64,000 nt of DNA from Pseudoxanthomonas suwonensis (GCF_010093235.1 NZ_PDWP01000008.1:59701-123700); one strand, 5' to 3'; shown: positions 44,732-54,514, numbered from the stretch's first letter. Numbers and translations: made by a program. Notes: a model not told the origin generated them from the sequence alone.

Positions 44732-46162
44732 ATGCGCATCACCATCATCGGGGCCGGCTTCACCGGCAGCGTCCTGGCCACCGAACTGGCCCGCGTCGCC
44801 CCCACCGGCGTGGACCTGTGCCTGGTCGGCAATGCCGATGGCTTCGGCCGCGGCGTGGCCTACGGCGAAGCCCGGCCCGAGCACCTCCTCAACGTGCGTG
44901 CCCGGGAGATGGGCGCGACCGTGGACCAGCCGGCGGAGTTCGCGCGCTGGCTCAACCTCACCCGGCGCGCCGAGGACAGCTTCCTGCCGCGGCTGGTCTA
45001 TGGCGAGTACCTCTATTCGCGCCTGCAGTCGGCCGCCCAGGTCTCGCTGGCCGGCTTCAGCCAGGTGCAGCAGGAGGCGGTGGCGGTCGAGCGCGAGGGC
45101 GACGCCTTCCGCGTGCTGCTGGCCGACGGCACCGACTTCCTCACCGACCGCGTGGTCCTGGCGGTGGGTACCCTGCCGCCGCAGCGGCTGCAGGGCGTGG
45201 GCCCGCGGCTGCTGGTGGATCCGGCCTACATCGCCTGGCCGTGGCAGAAGAACCTGCGTGGCGAGGATGCGCTGGCGCGGGTGCCGACGCAGGCACGGGT
45301 GCTGATCGTCGGCACCGGGCTGACCATGGCCGATACCGTGGTGACCCTGGTGCGTCGCGGCCACCAGGGCCCGATCACCGCGATCTCGCGCCACGGCCTG
45401 TTGCCCCGCCCGCACCTGGCCGAGCCCAGTCCCGCGATCGCTCTGCCGCCGACCGTGCTGCACGCGCTCAACAGCGGCGACGTGCGCCTGCTGCTGCGCG
45501 CGCTGCGCAGCCTGGCGCCGATCGTCCCGGACTGGCGCAGCCTGGTGGATGCGCTGCGGCCGTTCCTGCAGGGCTACTGGCAGAGCCTGTCGCAGGTGCA
45601 GCGTGGCCGCTTCCTGCGCCACCTGCGTGCGTACTGGGAGGTGGTGCGGCATCGCCTGGCGCCGAGCCTGCACGAGGAGCTGGAACAGCTGCGCAGCGAA
45701 GGGAGGCTGGCCATCCGCGCCGGCCGCCTGCTGCGTGCCAGCCGCGGCCACGAGGCGGTGGAGGTGGTGATCCGCGAACGCGGCCAGAGCCATGCCCTGG
45801 CCGAGCAGTACGACGTGCTGGTGCGCGCCACCGGCCTGGACACCGACGCCGAGCGCACCAGCCATCCACTGGTCGGGCAGCTGCGCGATGCCGGCATCAT
45901 CAGCGCCGATCCGTTCGGGCTGGGCCTGCGTACCACCGCCCAGTTCGAGGTGCTGGACCGCAAGGGCGCGGCGGTGCGCGGGCTCTACTGCATCGGTCCG
46001 CTGCTGCGCGGGCGGCTGTGGGAGATCACCGCGGTGCCGGAACTGCGGGTGGCGGCGCGCGACCTGGCCCAGCAGTTGCTGCGGGCGCCTTCGCATTCGG
46101 CGCGGGTAGCGCGCGAAGGTGGCCTGCCACGGACCGCGCGGACGATGCGTGCGGCGCACTGA
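44732..46162 (+). CDS. FAD/NAD(P)-binding protein (COG4529 type)
   Basis: A 476-residue protein starting with the dinucleotide-binding RITIIGAGFTGSVLATEL, then FGRGVAYG, RAREMGATVDQP and a second motif LIVGTGLTMADTVV. It matches the uncharacterised FAD-NAD(P)-binding family often seen with flavin or hydroxylation functions. ATG 44732 is preceded by GGGAGG. It stands alone; substrate unknown. Confidence 0.8.
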   Translation: MRITIIGAGFTGSVLATELARVAPTGVDLCLVGNADGFGRGVAYGEARPEHLLNVRAREMGATVDQPAEFARWLNLTRRAEDSFLPRLVYGEYLYSRLQSAAQVSLAGFSQVQQEAVAVEREGDAFRVLLADGTDFLTDRVVLAVGTLPPQRLQGVGPRLLVDPAYIAWPWQKNLRGEDALARVPTQARVLIVGTGLTMADTVVTLVRRGHQGPITAISRHGLLPRPHLAEPSPAIALPPTVLHALNSGDVRLLLRALRSLAPIVPDWRSLVDALRPFLQGYWQSLSQVQRGRFLRHLRAYWEVVRHRLAPSLHEELEQLRSEGRLAIRAGRLLRASRGHEAVEVVIRERGQSHALAEQYDVLVRATGLDTDAERTSHPLVGQLRDAGIISADPFGLGLRTTAQFEVLDRKGAAVRGLYCIGPLLRGRLWEITAVPELRVAARDLAQQLLRAPSHSARVAREGGLPRTARTMRAAH

Positions 46163-46176
46163 GGCGCCGCACGCGC

Positions 46177-47073
46177 TCAGACGTCGCCGTCCTCCGCCGC
46201 CCAGCCTTCGCCACTGCCGCGGTGCAGGACCCGGTCGCCGTCGCGCACCTCGCCGGCCGGCAGCGCCGGCAGCCCGGCCAGGCGCGCGTAGATCGGGGTG
46301 AAGTCCGGGGCGGTGGCTTCCATCAGCTGCTGGAAGCTGTCGATCACGAAGTAGGTCTTCTGGAAGGTGTCGATCCGGTAGCGGGTACGCATGATCCGCT
46401 CCAGGTCGAAGCCGATCCGGTTGGGCGCGTCCGACTCCAGCGAATACTTCGACTCGCCGGCCGAGGACACGATGCCGGCGCCGTAGATGCGCAGGCCGTC
46501 GGCCTGGCGGATCAGGCCGAATTCGACCGTGTACCAGTACAGCCGGGTCAGGTTCTGCAGCGCTTCCGGGCCGATGCCATGCGCCTTCACCCCGCCGCGT
46601 CCGTAGGCCTCCATGTAGTCGGCGAACAACGGGTTCATCAGCAGCGGGACGTGTCCGAACAGGTCGTGGAACAGGTCCGGTTCGGCGATGTAGTCGATCT
46701 GCTCCGGGCGCCGGATCCACCAGGTCACCGGGAAGCGGCGATTGGCCAGGTGCTCGAAGAAGTCCAGTTCCGGCAGCAGGCCTTCCACGCCGACCAGGGT
46801 CCAGCCGGTGGCCGCGCCCAGCACTTCGTTGAGCTGGTCGAAGCGCGGGATCGCGCGCGCGTCCATGCCCATCGCGTCCTGCGCCTGCAGGAACTCGTCG
46901 CAGGCGCGGCCCACCAGCAGCCTGCGCTGGCGCTCGTAGAGCGTGCCCCAGGTGGCGTGGTCGTCGGCGCTGTAGTCGTCCCACGGCTGCTCGACGATCG
47001 CGGTGGTGTAGACCGGCACGTAGCCCTTGTCGGTCTGCAGGCGTTCGGATTCGACTCGGCGGGGCGTGGCCAT
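46177..47073 (-). CDS. phhA: Phenylalanine 4-monooxygenase
   Basis: A 298-residue pterin-dependent hydroxylase: PDLFHDLFGHVPLL carries the two iron-binding His, YWYTVEFGL the iron-ligand Glu, and ESKYSL follows. It converts phenylalanine to tyrosine. The divergent AsnC/Lrp gene with paired palindromes between them is the likely regulator. Confidence 0.95.
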   Translation of the reverse strand: MATPRRVESERLQTDKGYVPVYTTAIVEQPWDDYSADDHATWGTLYERQRRLLVGRACDEFLQAQDAMGMDARAIPRFDQLNEVLGAATGWTLVGVEGLLPELDFFEHLANRRFPVTWWIRRPEQIDYIAEPDLFHDLFGHVPLLMNPLFADYMEAYGRGGVKAHGIGPEALQNLTRLYWYTVEFGLIRQADGLRIYGAGIVSSAGESKYSLESDAPNRIGFDLERIMRTRYRIDTFQKTYFVIDSFQQLMEATAPDFTPIYARLAGLPALPAGEVRDGDRVLHRGSGEGWAAEDGDV

Positions 47074-47122
47074 GGCGGGTCTCCAGGCTGGCAGGGCAAT
47101 GGCCAGACTAGGGCCGATGCCA

Positions 47123-47137
47123 CGCAACCGGGTTGCG
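47123..47137. promoter_or_regulatory. AsnC/Lrp operator 1
   Basis: CGCAACCGGGTTGCG, a perfect 15-base palindrome in the phhA/AsnC divergent region, 40 bases from a second site of the same form. Confidence 0.6.
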
Positions 47138-47162
47138 AAGTTGCCGGCCGCCCGGCTTATGG

Positions 47163-47177
47163 CGCAATGTTGTTGCG
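47163..47177. promoter_or_regulatory. AsnC/Lrp operator 2
   Basis: CGCAATGTTGTTGCG, with the same CGCAA/TTGCG ends as site 1 and the same 15-base length, 24 bases upstream of the AsnC-type gene. Confidence 0.55.
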
Positions 47178-47201
47178 TCGAAACCATGGTGCACCGCAAC
47201 G

Positions 47202-47681
47202 ATGGCCGCCTCCGTCCAGCTCGACCGCACCGACCTGCGCCTGCTCGCCCTGCTCCAGCGGGAGGGCCGCGCGCCCAATGCCGAGCTCGCCGCACGGGTG
47301 AACCTCAGTCCGTCGGCCTGCCTGCGCCGCATCCAGCGGCTGGAGGCCACCGGCGTGATTGCCGGCTACGGCGCGCGCCTGCAGCCGCAGGCGCTGGGCC
47401 TGGGACTGCAGGCCTTCGTGCGCGTACAGCTGGAAAAGCACGGCGGCGCCGTGATCGAGCGCTTCGTCGAGCGCGTGCAGGGCTGGGACGAGGTGGTGGC
47501 GTGCCACGCCCTGACCGGCGACATGGATTACCTGCTCCACGTCTACGTCGAGGACCTGGAGCACTTTTCCCGTTTCCTGCTCGACCGCCTGCTCAACGAT
47601 TCCGGCGTGGCCGACGTCAACTCCAGCTTCGTCCTGCGAACGGTCAAGGCCCATGCCGGGCTGCCGTTGCCCGGGGGCTGA
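47202..47681 (+). CDS. AsnC/Lrp-family regulator, divergent from phhA
   Basis: A 159-residue Lrp/AsnC protein: N-terminal HTH (LDRTDLRLLALLQREGRAPN, then NLSPSACLRRIQRLEATGVI) and a C-terminal RAM effector-binding domain (VVACHALTGDMDYLLHVYV). It probably senses phenylalanine or tyrosine and activates phhA; the two palindromes lie between the genes. Confidence 0.9.
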   Translation: MAASVQLDRTDLRLLALLQREGRAPNAELAARVNLSPSACLRRIQRLEATGVIAGYGARLQPQALGLGLQAFVRVQLEKHGGAVIERFVERVQGWDEVVACHALTGDMDYLLHVYVEDLEHFSRFLLDRLLNDSGVADVNSSFVLRTVKAHAGLPLPGG

Positions 47682-47823
47682 GCGGCGTTCCGGGCCTGGG
47701 CTACCGTATTCCCGGTCTGGTGTGTCGAAGGAAGCCCGCGTACCAGTCCAGCCCTGTCCCGGTTTGCACGCGGCCGCAGCGGAGGCGTAAAACCACCGCA
47801 TCAGCTCCCGCAGGCAGGCCGCG

Positions 47824-48219
47824 ATGGACAAGGCGTTTCCCACGGCGCAGGCGTACGCGGCCGAACGCGCCCGCTTTCCCGCGCGCCAGGTGGTGGACCT
47901 GCAGGCGCTGCAGCGCGAGGCCACGGAGGCGTACCGCAACGAGGTCGTGCTCGACTGCAACGACGCCTGCCTGCGCATGGCGGTGTTCGAAGGGCAGTAC
48001 CGCTGGCACCACCACCCCGCCACCGACGAACTGTTCCTGGTGGTGGCAGGGCAACTGCACATCGAATTCGACGACGGCGCCGAACCGGTCCTGCATCCCT
48101 CGCAATGCGCGGTCGTGCCCGCCGGCACCGTGCACCGCACCCGCGCAGTGGGCCGCACCGTCAACCTGACCTTCGAGCGGCAGGCGGCGGAAACCGTGTT
48201 CGTCGATGGCCCGGCCTGA
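47824..48219 (+). CDS. Cupin-domain protein
   Basis: A 131-residue protein with a single cupin barrel: WHHHPATDELFLVVAGQLHIEF (His, His, Glu ligands) and PAGTVHRTRAVG (last His). It is a metal-binding small enzyme or sensor of unknown substrate, without close operon partners. Confidence 0.8.
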   Translation: MDKAFPTAQAYAAERARFPARQVVDLQALQREATEAYRNEVVLDCNDACLRMAVFEGQYRWHHHPATDELFLVVAGQLHIEFDDGAEPVLHPSQCAVVPAGTVHRTRAVGRTVNLTFERQAAETVFVDGPA

Positions 48220-48461
48220 CCCACGCCCACGGCGCGACTGGTTCCGTTGCGCGCGTGCACCGCACCCGCGGACACCATGGAGACGGAGCGGCCGCCGGCC
48301 ACCGGCATTGCCGGGCGTGCGAAGGCAGGCCCCCTGGGTGCGTGGCACCGCCCGGCGGGACATCCGCGTGTATCCGGGACTGGCGCCGCGCACCGGCCAG
48401 CATCCAAGCCGGCCGCATCTTTCGCAAACGGCGGCGTGCAGGCCGCGAGGAAGGAGGCCTG

Positions 48462-48866
48462 ATGTTCAAGACCATCGGAGGCGTACCCATCCAGCCGGTG
48501 CATCGCGCCAGCTGCCACTGTGGCGCGGTGCGGCTGGAAGTGGAGCTGCCTGACGGCGTGGTCGATCCGCGCCGCTGCGACTGCTCGCTATGCCGGCGCA
48601 AGGGCACGATCGTCGCCTCGGTGCCGCTTGGCCGGCTGCGCGTGGTCGCGGGCCAGGACCAGCTGCGCCTTTACCAGTTCAACACCATGACCGCGCGCCA
48701 CTGGTTCTGCGGTACCTGCGGCATCCACACCCACCACCAGCGGCGCTCGGATCCAAACGAATACGGCCTCAATGTCGCCTGCCTGGAAGGGATCAATCCC
48801 TTCGACCTGGGCGAGGTGCCGACCAGCGACGGCGTGAACCATCCTTCCGACCGCAGGCAGGCCTGA
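48462..48866 (+). CDS. GFA-family zinc protein
   Basis: A 134-residue protein of the glutathione-dependent formaldehyde-activating (GFA)/CENP-V family, with the zinc ligands in SCHCGAVRLEVEL, RRCDCSLCRRKG and WFCGTCGIHTHH. It probably binds thiol adducts; the exact reaction is unproven for the family. AAGGAGG precedes ATG 48462. The 240 bases upstream show no gene. Confidence 0.85.
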   Translation: MFKTIGGVPIQPVHRASCHCGAVRLEVELPDGVVDPRRCDCSLCRRKGTIVASVPLGRLRVVAGQDQLRLYQFNTMTARHWFCGTCGIHTHHQRRSDPNEYGLNVACLEGINPFDLGEVPTSDGVNHPSDRRQA

Positions 48867-48918
48867 TCCACGGCCGGAGAGGCGGCGACGCGGAACCTCC
48901 GCGTCGCCGCAAGGCCGG

Positions 48919-49941
48919 TCAGAACCGGTTGTCGCCATCGAGCAGGCGGCCGAGCCCGCCCAGCACCGAGCCTTCGCCGCGGTTCTGGCCGCCGGCCTGT
49001 GGCGCGGCCGCGAGCATGCGCCCGGCCAGGCGCGAGAACGGCAGCGACTGCAGCCACACCTTGCCCGGCCCGGTCAGGGTGGCCAGGAACACGCCCTCGC
49101 CGCCGAACAGCATGCTCTTGATGCCGCCGACCGGACGCACGTCCATGCTCACGCTGGCGTGGTAGCCGACCACGCAGCCGGTATCCACGTCAATGCGCTC
49201 GCCCGCGGCCAGTTCGCGCTCGACCACGCAGCCGCCAGCGTGGATGAACACCCAGCCGTCGCCTTCGAGCTTCTGCATGATGAAGCCCTCGCCGCCGAAC
49301 AGGCCGGTGAGGATGCGGCGCTGGAAGTGCACCCCGATCTGCACGCCGCGCGCGCCGGCCAGGAAACTGTCCTTCTGGCAGATGATGCGGCCGCCGTGCT
49401 CGTCCAGCTTCATCGCCAGCACCGTGCCCGGATAGGGCGCGGCGAAGGCGACCCTGGCCTTGCCCGCGCCGGTATGGGTGAACATGGTGGTGAACAGGCT
49501 CTCGCCGGTGATCACGCGCTTGCCGGCCGACAGCAGCTTGTCCATGAAGCCGCCCTGTCCCTGGTGCGAGCCGTCGCCGAAGATGGTGTCCATCTGCACC
49601 GACGCGTCCTTGAACATCAGCGCGCCGGCCTCGGCGATCGCGCTCTCGCCCGGGTCCAGTTCGATCTCGACGAACTGCATCTCCTGGCCGTGGATGCGGA
49701 AATCGATGTCGTCGGCGCTGCCGCGCGCCTGGCGCGGAACCGGCGGGGGCACCGCGGCCGGTCCGCCGGCGACGGCACCATCGAACAGCTCGGCGATGTT
49801 GCGTACCGGCAACCAGTCGCCCATGCCCTCGCGCCAGGCGAGGAGGTCGGGATTGCGCGCGGCCTCCAGGCGGGCGGTATCGGTATCGAGCGGGCCGAGG
49901 CGGACGTTGCTGGCGGGGTCGTGCAGGTACCACTGGGTCAT
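48919..49941 (-). CDS. AIM24/TIGR00266-family protein with GYF_2-like N terminus
   Basis: A 340-residue protein. Residues 1-55 resemble the GYF_2 module (WYLHDPASNVRLGPLDTD, AWREGMGDWLPVRNIAELF), a linker follows, and residues about 80-320 form a TIGR00266/AIM24 beta-sandwich (GESAIAEAGALMFKD, GGEGFIMQKLEGDGWVFIHAGG). Function in bacteria is unknown; related proteins associate with membranes. Confidence 0.85.
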   Translation of the reverse strand: MTQWYLHDPASNVRLGPLDTDTARLEAARNPDLLAWREGMGDWLPVRNIAELFDGAVAGGPAAVPPPVPRQARGSADDIDFRIHGQEMQFVEIELDPGESAIAEAGALMFKDASVQMDTIFGDGSHQGQGGFMDKLLSAGKRVITGESLFTTMFTHTGAGKARVAFAAPYPGTVLAMKLDEHGGRIICQKDSFLAGARGVQIGVHFQRRILTGLFGGEGFIMQKLEGDGWVFIHAGGCVVERELAAGERIDVDTGCVVGYHASVSMDVRPVGGIKSMLFGGEGVFLATLTGPGKVWLQSLPFSRLAGRMLAAAPQAGGQNRGEGSVLGGLGRLLDGDNRF

Positions 49942-50039
49942 GGCGGCCTCCGGGGGGAATCGGCAGGCCGAGTCTAGGGGCGTATCGGCACGCCGCGGGG
50001 GTGCCGGAGGTTGGTGCGCCCGGCGGTAGCGCGCCCTGT

Positions 50040-50894
50040 TCAGCTGGCGGGGGCGGGCCAGGCCAGGGCGGCAGCCTCTGCGTCGCAGTCGCGCGCAGGC
50101 GCGCGGCCCGCGGCGCGCGCCGCGGCCAGCTCCCGGCGGGCGGCCTCCCGGTCGGCGAGGGAGGCCGGGTCGGACTGCAGGCGGGCGAAGGTCGCCATGC
50201 CCATGAACTGGCCTTCGGCCACGTCGCTGGTCCAATGGACATTGCACACCACCCGGCTTTCGCCGAAGGCGCGGCCGCGCGCCAGCAGCGCCTGGCTGCG
50301 TTCGGGCGCGGCCGAGGCCAGCACCAGCGACCACAGCGTGCCGATCGCGGTATGCCCGGACGGATAGGACCCGCTGTGGGCCAGTTGCGGCTCGTCCCCG
50401 GGGGTGCAGGTGGGCGCGCCGTTGGCCAGGAACGGGCGCGGGCGCCTGTAGAGGTCCTTGGCGCTGCGGGTCGAGCGCGCGGCATCGGCCAGGGTGCGAC
50501 GCAGCAGGCGCCAGGTCGCCGGGGTGTGTTCCAGGTCGATCTCCACGCCCAGCGCGCAGGCGAACAGGGGGGCGGCCTGCGGGAAGTCGAGTCCGGCATC
50601 GACGGTGGCCTGGGCGAAGCGTGGGGTATCGCGCAGCGCCAGGGCGGCGCGCATCCGCGCCTGGTCCAGGCCCGCGGCATCGCCTGCGGGCGGCGGCGGC
50701 AGCAGGGCGGCGCTGTCGGGGATGGCATCGTTGGCCAGGTAACCGATCGCGCGGCCGGGGCGGCTTTCGGGCACGCCGTCGGCGGCAAGGCCGGGCGCCG
50801 GAGGGGTGGGGCGCGAGCTGCAGCCGGCCAGTGCCGTGGCCAGCAGGACGAGGACAAGGACGGGGCGGCGAGGCGCCAGCGCGGTGCGGTGCAT
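50040..50894 (-). CDS. Class A acid phosphatase, probable lipoprotein
   Basis: A 284-residue PAP2-superfamily phosphatase with K-x6-RP (KDLYRRPRP), PSGH (GSYPSGHTAIG) and SR-x5-H-x3-D (SRVVCNVHWTSDV), the class A non-specific acid phosphatase signature. The N terminus has a lipobox, LATALAGC, so it is likely anchored to a membrane facing the periplasm. Confidence 0.9.
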   Translation of the reverse strand: MHRTALAPRRPVLVLVLLATALAGCSSRPTPPAPGLAADGVPESRPGRAIGYLANDAIPDSAALLPPPPAGDAAGLDQARMRAALALRDTPRFAQATVDAGLDFPQAAPLFACALGVEIDLEHTPATWRLLRRTLADAARSTRSAKDLYRRPRPFLANGAPTCTPGDEPQLAHSGSYPSGHTAIGTLWSLVLASAAPERSQALLARGRAFGESRVVCNVHWTSDVAEGQFMGMATFARLQSDPASLADREAARRELAAARAAGRAPARDCDAEAAALAWPAPAS

Positions 50895-50968
50895 GAGGGG
50901 GTCCTGCGGACACGGGAGCTGCCGCCATTATCCGCGCGCCATGCGCCAGCAACGAAGCGTCGGTCCGC

Positions 50969-51742
50969 CTATTCCTCCGGCGGGCCTGGGCGCGGCCGCG
51001 GGGTGAAGCGCAGTACCACCCCGCGGCTGGGCGGCTGCGGGCGCTGCCACAGCACCGGCACCTCGCGCGGGGCGACCGGTTCCAGCTCGCCGGCATCGCG
51101 CGCCGCCAGGGTCATGGCTTCCTCCTCCTCGTCCTCCCAGCTGTAGCGCTGGCGCGGCGGCAGCGGATCGGCACGCCACCACAGCAGGCCGGCAAGCACG
51201 CCGGCCAGCCCGCCACCGAGGTGCGACTGCCAGGAAATCCCGGGCTCGTGCGGCAGCACGGTCAACAGCATGCCGCCGTAGAACAGGAAGCCGATCATGC
51301 CGGCCGCGATCGAGGCACGGTCGCGGCGGCGCAGGCCCAGCACCGCGATCATGAACATCAGGCCGTGGGTCAGTCCGCTGGCGCCCAGGTGGCGACTGCC
51401 GGCTTCGCCCAGCAGCCACGCGCCCAGGCCCGAGCCGAGCCACAGCAGCGGCAGGGCACGCAGGGTGGCGCGTGGATACACCGCACCGGCAAGGGTGCCC
51501 AGGATCAGGATCGCGCCGGCATTGGCCGCCAGGTGTTCGGCCGATCCGTGCAGCAACGGTGCGGCGATCAGGCCAAGCCACTGGCCGAAGTCGCGTGGCG
51601 ATACCGCCAGCGCGCCCACGTCCAGCGTGGGCTGGGAGACGAACACCACCAGCAGCAGGAACACGAAGGCCAGGCTGGCATTGAAGGCACGCAGCACCCG
51701 GCCGCGGTCGGGCTGGGGTGCGGGATGGGTAGAGGCGTCCAT
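50969..51742 (-). CDS. Rhomboid-family intramembrane serine protease
   Basis: A 257-residue protein with about six transmembrane helices, the catalytic Ser in GASGLTHG and the catalytic His in SHLGGGLAG. It has a long hydrophilic C-terminal tail of about 70 residues with an EDEEEEA cluster. It cleaves substrate transmembrane segments; targets are unknown. Confidence 0.88.
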   Translation of the reverse strand: MDASTHPAPQPDRGRVLRAFNASLAFVFLLLVVFVSQPTLDVGALAVSPRDFGQWLGLIAAPLLHGSAEHLAANAGAILILGTLAGAVYPRATLRALPLLWLGSGLGAWLLGEAGSRHLGASGLTHGLMFMIAVLGLRRRDRASIAAGMIGFLFYGGMLLTVLPHEPGISWQSHLGGGLAGVLAGLLWWRADPLPPRQRYSWEDEEEEAMTLAARDAGELEPVAPREVPVLWQRPQPPSRGVVLRFTPRPRPGPPEE

Positions 51743-51787
51743 TGCCCCTGCATGGCGCCTGCGCCCAGGCGAATCAACCGGGCGGAC

Positions 51788-51818
51788 AAAAAAAGATGGG
51801 CGCGGGAGGGCGCGCCCA
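51788..51818 (-). terminator. Rho-independent terminator
   Basis: On the minus strand TGGGCGCG-CCCTCC-CGCGCCCA followed after three bases by a run of seven T. It lies about 210 bases past the queF stop and 45 bases before the rhomboid start, so it ends queF transcription or an unannotated short transcript. Confidence 0.75.
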
Positions 51819-52029
51819 AGGATTGCTCACCCTGCCGGGAGAGAGAGACAGGTAATAAACAAAACACCGGTCCGTGCCAGGGCCGACCTGAGAAGCCCGG
51901 CCGGGCCGGTTGGCCAGGCTTGCGCGGCGAAGCGCAGGCCGGCCGAGACTACGGCCCGAACGTTGTCACATCGGCTGTTAACGTTCCATCTTCGCGCCGT
52001 GAAGCGCGCATTTGGACGTCGTGGGCGGC

Positions 52030-52848
52030 CTACTGGCGCAGGTCGCGGGCCGGCGCCGGGGCCGGCTGGCCGGGAGTGGCCCGCCACGGATTGATGTCCA
52101 GGCCGCCGCGGCGCGTGTAGCGCGCCTCCACCGAAAGCCACTGCGGGCGGCAGCGCGCCAGCACGTCCAGGAAGATCTGCTCCACGCACTGCTCGTGGAA
52201 ACCGGCGTGCTCGCGGTAACCGGCGATGTAGCGCAGCAGCGACCCCCGGTCGATGCGTGGGCCGCGGTAGCGCAGGTGCACGCTGCCCCAGTCGGGCTGT
52301 CCGGTGACCGGGCAGTTGGACTTGAGCATGCCCGAGTGCAGGTATTCCTCGACAACGTCCCCCGTGTCCGCGCGCAGCACGTCCGCCTGCGGCGGGCCGT
52401 AGTGGTCGATGTCCACGTCCTCCGCGTCGATGGACGTGCCTTCCTGCCCGGCCGCCATCGGCGGCAGCCCGAAGCGGACCTCCACTCCAGCGCCGGCCGC
52501 GCGCGAGAGGTCCCCGGCGATGCACGCGCGCAACGCGTCGGCGTGGTCGAAACGCGCCGCGTTGAGCGAGTTGAGGTAGAGCTTGAACGACTTGGACTCG
52601 ACCAGGCACGGCGAATCGGCCGGCACCAGTACCGTCGCGGTGGCCGCCTGCGGCCGTCCGCGCCCGTCCAGCCAGCCCAGCTCGTAGGCGTGCCAGCGAT
52701 CGTGGCCGGAGAACGGCAGGGCGCTGCCGGGCGCCAGGCCCAGCTCGGCGCGGGCGCCGGCGCGCGGGATCGGGAACAGCAGCGTCGGGTCGTAGCGGGT
52801 CGGGTAGGCGACCTCGCGGCCGAGGCTGGAATCGTGCGGGGTATTCAT
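52030..52848 (-). CDS. queF: NADPH-dependent 7-cyano-7-deazaguanine reductase
   Basis: A 272-residue long-form Que[14 protein letters not shown] (substrate and NADPH segment) and [23 protein letters not shown] with the nucleophilic Cys and catalytic Asp. It reduces preQ0 to preQ1 in queuosine biosynthesis. No other queuosine gene is in the window. Confidence 0.95.
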   Translation of the reverse strand: MNTPHDSSLGREVAYPTRYDPTLLFPIPRAGARAELGLAPGSALPFSGHDRWHAYELGWLDGRGRPQAATATVLVPADSPCLVESKSFKLYLNSLNAARFDHADALRACIAGDLSRAAGAGVEVRFGLPPMAAGQEGTSIDAEDVDIDHYGPPQADVLRADTGDVVEEYLHSGMLKSNCPVTGQPDWGSVHLRYRGPRIDRGSLLRYIAGYREHAGFHEQCVEQIFLDVLARCRPQWLSVEARYTRRGGLDINPWRATPGQPAPAPARDLRQ

Positions 52849-52896
52849 CGGGACATTCTAGGGAACGGCGCCTGCACGGCGCTTGTCCGGCGCGGC

Positions 52897-53757
52897 TCAG
52901 CGCGAGGACGAGAAGGCGATCAGGGCGATGGCGACGATCGCCAGGACGATGGCGGCGCGGTTGAGCTTCGACGTGCGTTCGCCGAAGGCCAGCACGCCCA
53001 CCAGGGTGCCGAGCACCACCACGCCGATGTTCATGGTCGCGAACACCGTGGCCGGGCTGTCCGGCAGGGACTGGTGCGCGCGCACGTAGAACACGATGTT
53101 GCCGAAGTTCAACAGGCCAAGGCCGAAGCCCGCGAGTGCGTGGCGCAGGCCCGGGCGCATGCCTTCGCCTAGCATCCGCCACAGTTGCCAGCCGGACATG
53201 CCGAAGAACGCGAGCACGAAGGCCACCAGCAGCGCCGCCGAGGTCGGGGTGCCGGCCATGGCCAGGCGCTTGAGCATCACGTCGACCAGGGCGAAGCCGG
53301 CCCAGACCGCCAGCAGCAGCATCCAGCCGCGGCGCCCGGCTGCCGCACCCGCCGGCCGCGCCAGGATGCCGGCCACCGCCAGCAGGCCCAGGCCCAGGCC
53401 GGCCAGCTTCAGGGCGTCGGCACGCTCGCCGAAGAACAGGAAGGCCGCGGCCAGCGACAGCAGCAGCGACATCCGCTGGGCCACGTCCGTGCGCACGATG
53501 CCGGCCTGGCGCACCGCCGCGGCCAGCACCATGAACAGGGTGGGCAGCACCGCGGCCAGCACCAGCAGCGCCACCCAGGGTGCCCCGGGCTGCTGCAGCG
53601 AGGCCGCCGGCGGCCGCAACAGCCACGCGGCCAGCAGCGCCGCGGCCAGGTAGTTCCAGGTGACCATCTGGCCCACGTCCAGGCCACGCCGGGGCGCCAG
53701 CTTCAGCAGCACCGAGACCAGGACGCTGCAGGCGACGCTGAGCAGGAGGAAATGCAT
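52897..53757 (-). CDS. EamA/DMT-family permease
   Basis: A 286-residue protein with ten hydrophobic segments in two EamA repeats, the typical layout of drug/metabolite transporters. It lies 48 bases upstream of queF on the same strand and may be co-transcribed. The substrate is not evident. Confidence 0.85.
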   Translation of the reverse strand: MHFLLLSVACSVLVSVLLKLAPRRGLDVGQMVTWNYLAAALLAAWLLRPPAASLQQPGAPWVALLVLAAVLPTLFMVLAAAVRQAGIVRTDVAQRMSLLLSLAAAFLFFGERADALKLAGLGLGLLAVAGILARPAGAAAGRRGWMLLLAVWAGFALVDVMLKRLAMAGTPTSAALLVAFVLAFFGMSGWQLWRMLGEGMRPGLRHALAGFGLGLLNFGNIVFYVRAHQSLPDSPATVFATMNIGVVVLGTLVGVLAFGERTSKLNRAAIVLAIVAIALIAFSSSR

Positions 53758-53848
53758 GTGGGGGCGGGGCGGCGGGGGAGCGCCATTGTCGCCGAGCGCA
53801 CCCGGCCGCGGCCACCGGGCCGTTGCGGGCGGTCTGTATCATGTGCGC

Positions 53849-54514
53849 ATGACCGCGATCGCCTTCCCGAACGAATCGACCACCCTGCTGCTGCCCGGGC
53901 CGGCCGGCGCGCTCGAGGTGGCCGTCGACCTCCCCGAGCCCGCGGATGCCCGTCCGCTGGTGGCGGTGGTCTGCCACCCACTGCCCACCGAGGGCGGGAC
54001 CATGCACAACAAGGTGGTGACCATGGTGGCGCGCGCGCTGCGCGAGCTGGGCGCGACCACGGTGCGCTTCAACTTCCGCGGCACCGGCGACTCCGAGGGC
54101 GAGTTCGACCACGGCGTCGGCGAGCGCGAGGACCTGCGCGCGGTGGTCGAGTGGGTGCGTGCCACGCATCCGGGCCATGCGCTGTGGCTGGCCGGTTTCA
54201 GCTTCGGCTCCTTCGTGACCCTGTCCAGCGCCGCGGAGCTGCAGCCCGACGCGCTGGTCTCGATCGCGCCCCCCGCGGCCGGCCGCGGCTGGGAATTCTC
54301 CGGCATCGAGGTGCCGGAGGTACCGTGGCTGGTGGTGCAGGGCGACCAGGACGAGATCGTCGATCCGCAGGCGGTGTACGACTGGATCGATTCGCTGGAG
54401 CGCAAGCCGCAGCTGGTGCGCATGCCCGAGACCAGCCACTTCTTCCACCGCAAGCTGATCGACCTGCGTGGTGCGATCCAGCACGAGGTCAAGGGCTGGC
54501 TGCCGCAGGCATGA
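53849..54514 (+). CDS. Alpha/beta hydrolase
   Basis: A 221-residue alpha/beta hydrolase of the COG2945 type: CHPLPTEGGTMHNKVV, FNFRGTGDSEGEFDHG, nucleophile Ser in GFSFGS, Asp in GDQDEIVD and His in TSHFFHRKL. It probably cleaves a small ester; no known substrate. It overlaps zapE by four bases (ATGA). Confidence 0.85.
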   Translation: MTAIAFPNESTTLLLPGPAGALEVAVDLPEPADARPLVAVVCHPLPTEGGTMHNKVVTMVARALRELGATTVRFNFRGTGDSEGEFDHGVGEREDLRAVVEWVRATHPGHALWLAGFSFGSFVTLSSAAELQPDALVSIAPPAAGRGWEFSGIEVPEVPWLVVQGDQDEIVDPQAVYDWIDSLERKPQLVRMPETSHFFHRKLIDLRGAIQHEVKGWLPQA

